A stretch of 45,984 nucleotides of DNA from a virus. Shown here one piece after another: positions 41,203-45,984 of this stretch; within the stretch, counting starts at the first letter, position 1, and each line of letters opens with the position of its first letter. A model generated the notes under the pieces. The model made no database searches and was not told the origin of the DNA. It saw nothing but the letters and a program-made list of their open reading frames with translations. The stretch lies in the IMG/VR virus record IMGVR_UViG_3300033144_008128, positions 1-45,984 of that record, one strand, 5' to 3'. Both the position numbers and the translations under genes were made by a program.

Positions 41203-42074
41203 TGAGACTATCAATAACTGGTAGTTTTAGTCTAGAGGGGCAGTGGACTGAGCCTACGGAGGAGCCCCTTAAGACTTCTATTAAGTATCAGTTGTTGACA
41301 TATAGTCAAGTTATTAAATATCGTAACAGGTTACTTTCTCCAGCTGATTTAGGTACAAATGTTCATGCTATATATAATTGTATATATAATGGAAAACAGT
41401 TTGTAGAATTAGATAAGGAGAGTGTTCATGATTTTTTACTTATTATGGACACAAGCCTTTATAATTCTTTGATTGAAGAGATGCTAAGAGATTCTATGTT
41501 ATCAGTTGAAGAGTATAGGAAACTTGAGTTCATTGTCTACTACTTAAATTGGAAAGCTGATGAACATAGTAGAAGAACAAGTTATGATTGCAATGCATGT
41601 AGGAAATATAATTTTCTAAAAACCAGATATTGTTATCTTGAAGAAACTTCATTCAAATTACCTGATCTTATTGTTACAGAGGAACCTGAGACAGGTGAAA
41701 AGATTCTAGATAAGGAAAGAGAACTGAATGATAAAGACACTACAGAATCTGAATTGTTTGAAGTACTTAATGAGTTATCACTGATCCATAAAAATATGTC
41801 TGCCTTTGAGATTTTTATAATGTACTTTGGTAGTATGATGGAGAATGGTGTTAAAATTGAACTATGTCCTGAGGCCCTCAAAATACATTCAGAAAATCTT
41901 GCCGAGATGTTTGAGATGGAATCTAGATGTCATGAGTATCATGTCTTTCCATTTGAAGGTGGGCAATTTGATCAGACAGCTTTGTTGATTGAAGCTTTTG
42001 ATGCAATAAGGTCTGGTAGAAATACATTCCATTCTAAAAAGATGGAAGAAGTAACAAGAAAGAATGCTAGCTAA
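41202..42074 (+). CDS. Probable tail assembly protein (290 aa)
   Basis: 290-residue, mostly helical protein of unrecognised family located where a second tail assembly chaperone would be. A Cys cluster (Cys130, Cys133, then Cys144) within YDCNACRKYNF suggests a small metal site, but only three cysteines are seen. The central part is acidic (TEEPETGEKILDKERELNDK). It overlaps both neighbours by one base (TAATG), pointing to coupled translation with the first chaperone and the morphogenesis gene. Function is inferred from context. Confidence 0.5.
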   Translation: MRLSITGSFSLEGQWTEPTEEPLKTSIKYQLLTYSQVIKYRNRLLSPADLGTNVHAIYNCIYNGKQFVELDKESVHDFLLIMDTSLYNSLIEEMLRDSMLSVEEYRKLEFIVYYLNWKADEHSRRTSYDCNACRKYNFLKTRYCYLEETSFKLPDLIVTEEPETGEKILDKERELNDKDTTESELFEVLNELSLIHKNMSAFEIFIMYFGSMMENGVKIELCPEALKIHSENLAEMFEMESRCHEYHVFPFEGGQFDQTALLIEAFDAIRSGRNTFHSKKMEEVTRKNAS

Positions 42075-42670
42075 TGGCTTTTAAAGTTCCTAATGTCATA
42101 GCACCAAATACTAAGAAAAAGACTGTTGAGTTAGCCTTAGGTGGTAAGTCAATAACAACAGGAATGACAATTTTCTTTAAGGAGTTTAAAGACACTATTG
42201 AGAAGGTTGCTAAGGTCTCTAGAGATATGAAACCTATTTGGAGGGTAGTACAAAAAGAAGTGATGGCTGGAATTGACGAAATCTTTGAGAAGGAAGGATC
42301 ACTACAAGAGGGTGATTGGCCTAAACTAAAAGAAAGATATGCTAAGAAGAAGAAAGAGGCAGTAGGGGACAGAGGGATATTAGTTTATTCAGGTGTTATG
42401 CAAGCCTCAATTCAAGTTGAAAGGATGACTAGTAATAGTTTAAAGATTACTGCTAAAGATCCAAAGGCTCCTTTACATCATTTTGGTGGAAAAATACCTG
42501 GCGGAAAAGGTACTATGCCAAGAAGACCTTTTATGTATATGACAGATGATACACAGAAAAGAATAATTGAGGCCTTGAGTACTACATATACAATGGCTAT
42601 GAACAATAAAAACAATCCTAGACCTAAAGAAGTATGGAGTCAAACAGCAAGAAAAATTAAAGGAAGATAA
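42074..42670 (+). CDS. Phage virion morphogenesis protein (Mu gpG/Phage_tail_S-like)
   Basis: 198-residue protein. The block DWPKLKERYAKKKKEAVGDR (81-100), then ILVYSGVMQASI (102-113), and a late HHFGGKIPGGKGTMPRRPFM (135-154) are the hallmarks of the gpG-like/tail-completion family (W-x-x-L then SG-x-L/M then HxFG, then MPxRPF). Family members help form the tail or the head-tail joint. It starts on the preceding stop codon (TAATG) and precedes the tape measure by two bases. It is somewhat longer than typical members because of an extended N-terminus of about 40 residues. Confidence 0.7.
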   Translation: MAFKVPNVIAPNTKKKTVELALGGKSITTGMTIFFKEFKDTIEKVAKVSRDMKPIWRVVQKEVMAGIDEIFEKEGSLQEGDWPKLKERYAKKKKEAVGDRGILVYSGVMQASIQVERMTSNSLKITAKDPKAPLHHFGGKIPGGKGTMPRRPFMYMTDDTQKRIIEALSTTYTMAMNNKNNPRPKEVWSQTARKIKGR

Positions 42671-42672
42671 AA

Positions 42673-45600
42673 ATGGGAGCTGATGTAACTAAAAAACTTG
42701 AGATCATTATCTCCAGTAAAGCTGACATGACTAATGCCCTTAAGAGTATTAAAGCTTTTCAGAAACTAGGTGAGAGAGTTACTGAGTTAGAGAAGAAACT
42801 TGGGAAGGCTAATCAAAGACTAGGAGGGTTCAAAAGACAAAGTCAGATAACCAGAGACAAGATAAAGGCCCTTGAACAAGGGACTACTGCTCAAGCTAAA
42901 GCCTTTGAGAAAGCAGCTAGAGCAGCCGAGAAAGAATCTAGAGCACTTCAGAAAACCCAGAAGGTTACAGATAAGACCGCTAAGTCTACTAAGAAACATA
43001 GAACTGAAGTAGATAAATTAGGTAGATCATATAAGAGAACAGAGAAAGCTGCTAAAGGGTATGACAATACACATGGCAAGATAAGAGGTCACACTGAAGG
43101 ATTGAGAAGAGCTATTGGAGCTTTACGTAATCAGATCTTACTTTTTGTCTTTGCATTAAGAGCAGTTATTAATGTAATTACTTCATCTGTTGAAGCTTCA
43201 AATCAATTAGAATCTTCAATGGTTGGACTTAGGGCTGTAACAGAAAAGACTGGTACTTCATTTCATGATGCTCAGATGTTCATGCAGGAGTTTACTGAAA
43301 AAGGTCTGATCTCAGTAGCAGATACAGCAGCTGGTTTAAAGAATTTACTGGCTGCAGGTTTTGGTATGCCTGATGCAATAAAATTAATGAGAACACTTGG
43401 TGATGCTGCTGCATTTAATAGGCAGGGTACACTTGAGTATGGTCAAGCAATTGTCGGAGCTACTCAAGGTATCAAGAATCAAAACTCAATCATGACTGAT
43501 AATGCTGGTATCACAAAGAACCTTAATATAATGTATAAGGAATATGCAGCCACCTTGGGTAAAGGAGCTATGTCTTTAAGTGAAGTTGAAAAGAATCAAG
43601 CCATTCTTAATGGGTTCTTGAAAGAAGGAGCATTGTTTACTGGCAACATGGCTAAGTTAACTGATACATACATGGGTAAGACTCAAAAATTATCTCAGAG
43701 TATATTCAAAGCCAAAGCGGCCTTTGGTGATTTAATAAAATCAGGACTAAAACCTTTTGTTGCTGAGATAGAAAAAGTTGTTGCAATCGTCGCTGATTGG
43801 ATAAAACAAAATGAGATTCTTATCAAATCTGAAATCAAGGTTTTCTTAGAAGCCATTGTCACTAGTCTTAAGGTAGTGTGGAGTGTATTAGCAGGAGTCA
43901 ATGATGCCTTCAAGACTATGGGATTAACTATGAAAGATGTACTTGTCACTTTTGCCTTATTCAAGGGTACTACATTCATCATAACTAAATTAGGTGTTGC
44001 TGTTGCAGCATTAGGTAAGGCACTCTTCTTTATATGGGGTCTATTTTTTGGTGGAACCACAGTAATAGTACGGGCTACTAAAGCTTTACAAAAAATTGGT
44101 ATAGTTATTAGAACAGTTACTATGGCTATGAGAGTTGGTGTTCCTGCTTTAGTAGCATTAAAAGCTGGAATGATTGCACTTACTGGTCCAATAGGAGTCG
44201 TAATTGCATTAGTTTCACTTGCTGCTGCAGCTTGGGCTTATTTTTCACTACAGGCAAAGCAAGCTGCCAAAGTTTCAACAGAGACCGCAGAGGCACAAAA
44301 ACAGCAAGCCCGAGAATCAATAAAATCAAGTTATGATCTATCTCAATCAATGATTGCTAAATATACTCAACAACTTGAGAATGTTAAACTGACTAAAATA
44401 GAGATAGAAGTTTTAAAGGAAAAGCTTTCAATAGAAGAAGGACTCTTTATATTTGCTAGAAGAGCTGAAGCTGTTGAACAAGCCCGTGAAAGATTAAAAC
44501 CAGAAGGTAGAGATACAGCAGCAAGTGAGGTAATAGCATTTAAGAAAGTAGAAGAGGCCAGATTTAAAAGTAAAAAAGACCTTGAGGGGATGCTTAAAAT
44601 ACAAGAAGCTAGGGTTGAAGAAGAAAAGAAATTGGTTGTTGGGTATGAAGAGGAAACGAGGGCACTTCAACAACAAAATAGAATAGACTCTCAGAGATTT
44701 ACAACTGCAGTAGGGATGGGTAATTTATCTGATAAGCAATTAGCTAAATTTAGTGCACAGAGAAAGGTACAGAAGAAAGCAGGAGAAGATGATCTAGACG
44801 AACGAAAGAGGTGGCTTGCAGACCAGAATGAATCATTAAATGTTCATCAGGCACTATTACTGGCTTTAAGAATGATGTTGGGTATTGAAGAAGATATAGT
44901 GGATACAACAAAAAAACAAAATGATGCAAAAGCAAAATCACTATCAGGGTTGTTGTCTTTAATTGCAAGATTAGAGGGAGAAGCAGCTAAAATAGGAATT
45001 GAAGGTATTGGTTTAGAACTTGTGAATTTTAAGGCTAAGATAGCTGGGCTAGAAGTTCAGTATGATAAGTGGGCTGCCTCAGGATTAAAGATTGAAAAAC
45101 ATCTTAAAAGGTTAAGAGAACTACTTGATGACTTGATTGACCGTGGACCACTGGGCATCCTGAAGGATACATTTCAAGAACTACAAGATAAGATCGCTGC
45201 TCTTGGGATGACTCCATTGGAAGCTAAGTTCAATAAAATAGCTACAGAGGCTGAAAAGGCTGGAAGAGCTTTAGACGATTTTTGGAATGGACTAAGTCTA
45301 GATGATTTACTGAAACCTGGAATGTTAGAGTTCCTTACAAAAGTAGAAGGAGCAATTGAGAATTTTGCTAATGAACAAAGAAAGATACTTACAGAAGAGA
45401 CCACAAAGAAATGGGCAGATAAATCTGCTGACTCAGTAAAGAAGCTTTCAGATACATTTGTTGACTTAGCATCTGATAGAATACAGGGACCAATTGCTGG
45501 GGGTTTATTTGGAGCAGGAGATAAAGGAGCAATGGATCGCATCAAGACTCAAATAGATCATGCACAGAGATTGCTTGTGATTCAAAGGGAATTTGAAGAT

Positions 45601-45984
45601 AGACAGAGAGCTATTGAAGCAACAAAGGGAGAAGGACCAAAGGAGGAATTAAGAGTAGCTGAAGAAATAGCCAAAGCCCGAATGGATCTTGATACTCAAA
45701 TCACTATGTCTGCAGCAATTGCGGCTGAAGAGAGAATGGCAATAGTTGCTAATGAGTGGACGCAGCGTCTTGATATGATGGAGCAATTTGTAGGAGGTTG
45801 GCAGAATCTAGGTGGAGTACTTGCAGACGTCTTCATCGGTCAAAGTAATGAGATGGAAACTCAGATTGATAGACAAAGAGATTTAATGAACAGAGGAAAA
45901 ATAGATCAAAGAGAGTTTGAGGATAGAAAAGCACAAATAGAAAAAGCAGCTCAGTTAGATAGAGAACAAGCAGCGGCCAAGTTT
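42673..45984 (+). CDS. Tail tape measure protein (partial, 3' end outside window)
   Basis: At least 1104 residues with no stop before the window ends. The ATG at 42673 gives MGADVTKKLEIIISSKADMT. Residues about 30-165 are a long Lys/Glu coiled coil. Around 175-370 comes the typical tape-measure segment (NQLESSMVGLRAVTEKTGTS, LKNLLAAGFGMPDAIKLM, GATQGIKNQNSIMTDNAGIT, YMGKTQKLSQSIFKAKAAFG). Around 415-540 there are hydrophobic stretches (FALFKGTTFIITKLGVAVAA, ALVSLAAAAWAYFS) for membrane passage during DNA entry, and later parts return to coiled coil. Tape length sets tail length; its total length is unknown here. Confidence 0.85.
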   Translation, partial: MGADVTKKLEIIISSKADMTNALKSIKAFQKLGERVTELEKKLGKANQRLGGFKRQSQITRDKIKALEQGTTAQAKAFEKAARAAEKESRALQKTQKVTDKTAKSTKKHRTEVDKLGRSYKRTEKAAKGYDNTHGKIRGHTEGLRRAIGALRNQILLFVFALRAVINVITSSVEASNQLESSMVGLRAVTEKTGTSFHDAQMFMQEFTEKGLISVADTAAGLKNLLAAGFGMPDAIKLMRTLGDAAAFNRQGTLEYGQAIVGATQGIKNQNSIMTDNAGITKNLNIMYKEYAATLGKGAMSLSEVEKNQAILNGFLKEGALFTGNMAKLTDTYMGKTQKLSQSIFKAKAAFGDLIKSGLKPFVAEIEKVVAIVADWIKQNEILIKSEIKVFLEAIVTSLKVVWSVLAGVNDAFKTMGLTMKDVLVTFALFKGTTFIITKLGVAVAALGKALFFIWGLFFGGTTVIVRATKALQKIGIVIRTVTMAMRVGVPALVALKAGMIALTGPIGVVIALVSLAAAAWAYFSLQAKQAAKVSTETAEAQKQQARESIKSSYDLSQSMIAKYTQQLENVKLTKIEIEVLKEKLSIEEGLFIFARRAEAVEQARERLKPEGRDTAASEVIAFKKVEEARFKSKKDLEGMLKIQEARVEEEKKLVVGYEEETRALQQQNRIDSQRFTTAVGMGNLSDKQLAKFSAQRKVQKKAGEDDLDERKRWLADQNESLNVHQALLLALRMMLGIEEDIVDTTKKQNDAKAKSLSGLLSLIARLEGEAAKIGIEGIGLELVNFKAKIAGLEVQYDKWAASGLKIEKHLKRLRELLDDLIDRGPLGILKDTFQELQDKIAALGMTPLEAKFNKIATEAEKAGRALDDFWNGLSLDDLLKPGMLEFLTKVEGAIENFANEQRKILTEETTKKWADKSADSVKKLSDTFVDLASDRIQGPIAGGLFGAGDKGAMDRIKTQIDHAQRLLVIQREFEDRQRAIEATKGEGPKEELRVAEEIAKARMDLDTQITMSAAIAAEERMAIVANEWTQRLDMMEQFVGGWQNLGGVLADVFIGQSNEMETQIDRQRDLMNRGKIDQREFEDRKAQIEKAAQLDREQAAAKF

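Noticed and set aside
41195-41210. Programmed frameshift joining two tail assembly chaperones as in lambda G/GT
   Set aside because: The second gene has its own ATG overlapping the stop (TAATG), and no slippery heptamer is visible at the joint.

Overview
This window is part of the late (virion) gene region of a tailed double-stranded DNA bacteriophage (class Caudoviricetes), probably an uncultured one. The base composition is AT-rich. Every supported gene lies on the + strand, genes are tightly packed and often overlap by a few bases, and the order is that of a head-then-tail operon. I see no integrase, replication, lysis, tRNA or CRISPR functions. A tail-tube gene leads into a tail-tape-measure gene and no sheath gene is recognisable, so a long non-contractile (siphovirus-like) tail is the best guess. 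The host cannot be named, but sigma70-type promoters and strong Shine-Dalgarno sites indicate a bacterium.

Layout. 1-5.0 kb: head module, with the end of a probable portal gene, two small genes, a prohead protease gene holding an in-frame internal start for a scaffold (lambda C/Nu3 style), two paralogous capsid decoration proteins and the major capsid protein, followed by a hairpin. 5.1-13.7 kb: a cassette unusual inside a structural operon. It holds six probable glycosyltransferases, two sulfotransferase-like proteins, two SAM methyltransferases and a membrane-anchored papain-like peptidase, mostly overlapping. 13.7-24 kb: adhesin-like proteins, including a 2046-residue protein in which four copies of one domain are strung on Thr/Ser-only linkers up to 358 residues long. 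24-30.7 kb: further virion proteins, a small membrane protein, a Mu gp36-like head-tail adaptor and a tail terminator-like protein. 30.8-40.7 kb: three tail-tube paralogs. One is broken by a frameshift, one is fused to a 2 kb-residue chain of beta-helix and lectin-like domains, and one is normal. 40.7-46 kb: tail assembly proteins and the start of the tape measure, cut by the window end.

The most striking theme is a Thr/Ser-only segment encoded by near-repetitive ACN/TCN/AGY codons. It appears as a C-terminal tag or linker in at least six different virion proteins (decoration protein, adhesin, a 394-residue structural protein, head-tail adaptor, giant tube protein, tube protein). Together with the glycosyltransferase/sulfotransferase/methyltransferase cassette in the same operon, this suggests a testable hypothesis: the phage builds mucin-like, possibly sulfated or methylated, O-glycans on its own head and tail. 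The same tracts border every copy of the shuffled domains, so they probably also act as recombination seams for exchanging receptor-binding modules. Both ideas are inference. The enzymes could instead modify host surface glycans.

Gene breakage and remodelling are common here: a beta-helix gene split from its C-terminal cap by two in-frame TGA codons, a frameshifted tube paralog, a 52-bp tandem duplication that shifts frame, and a lectin domain inserted inside a beta-helix unit. Three well-spaced promoters (TTGACA or TTGACC, 17-nt spacer, TATATT or TATTAT) precede the protease, peptidase and tail-tube genes.
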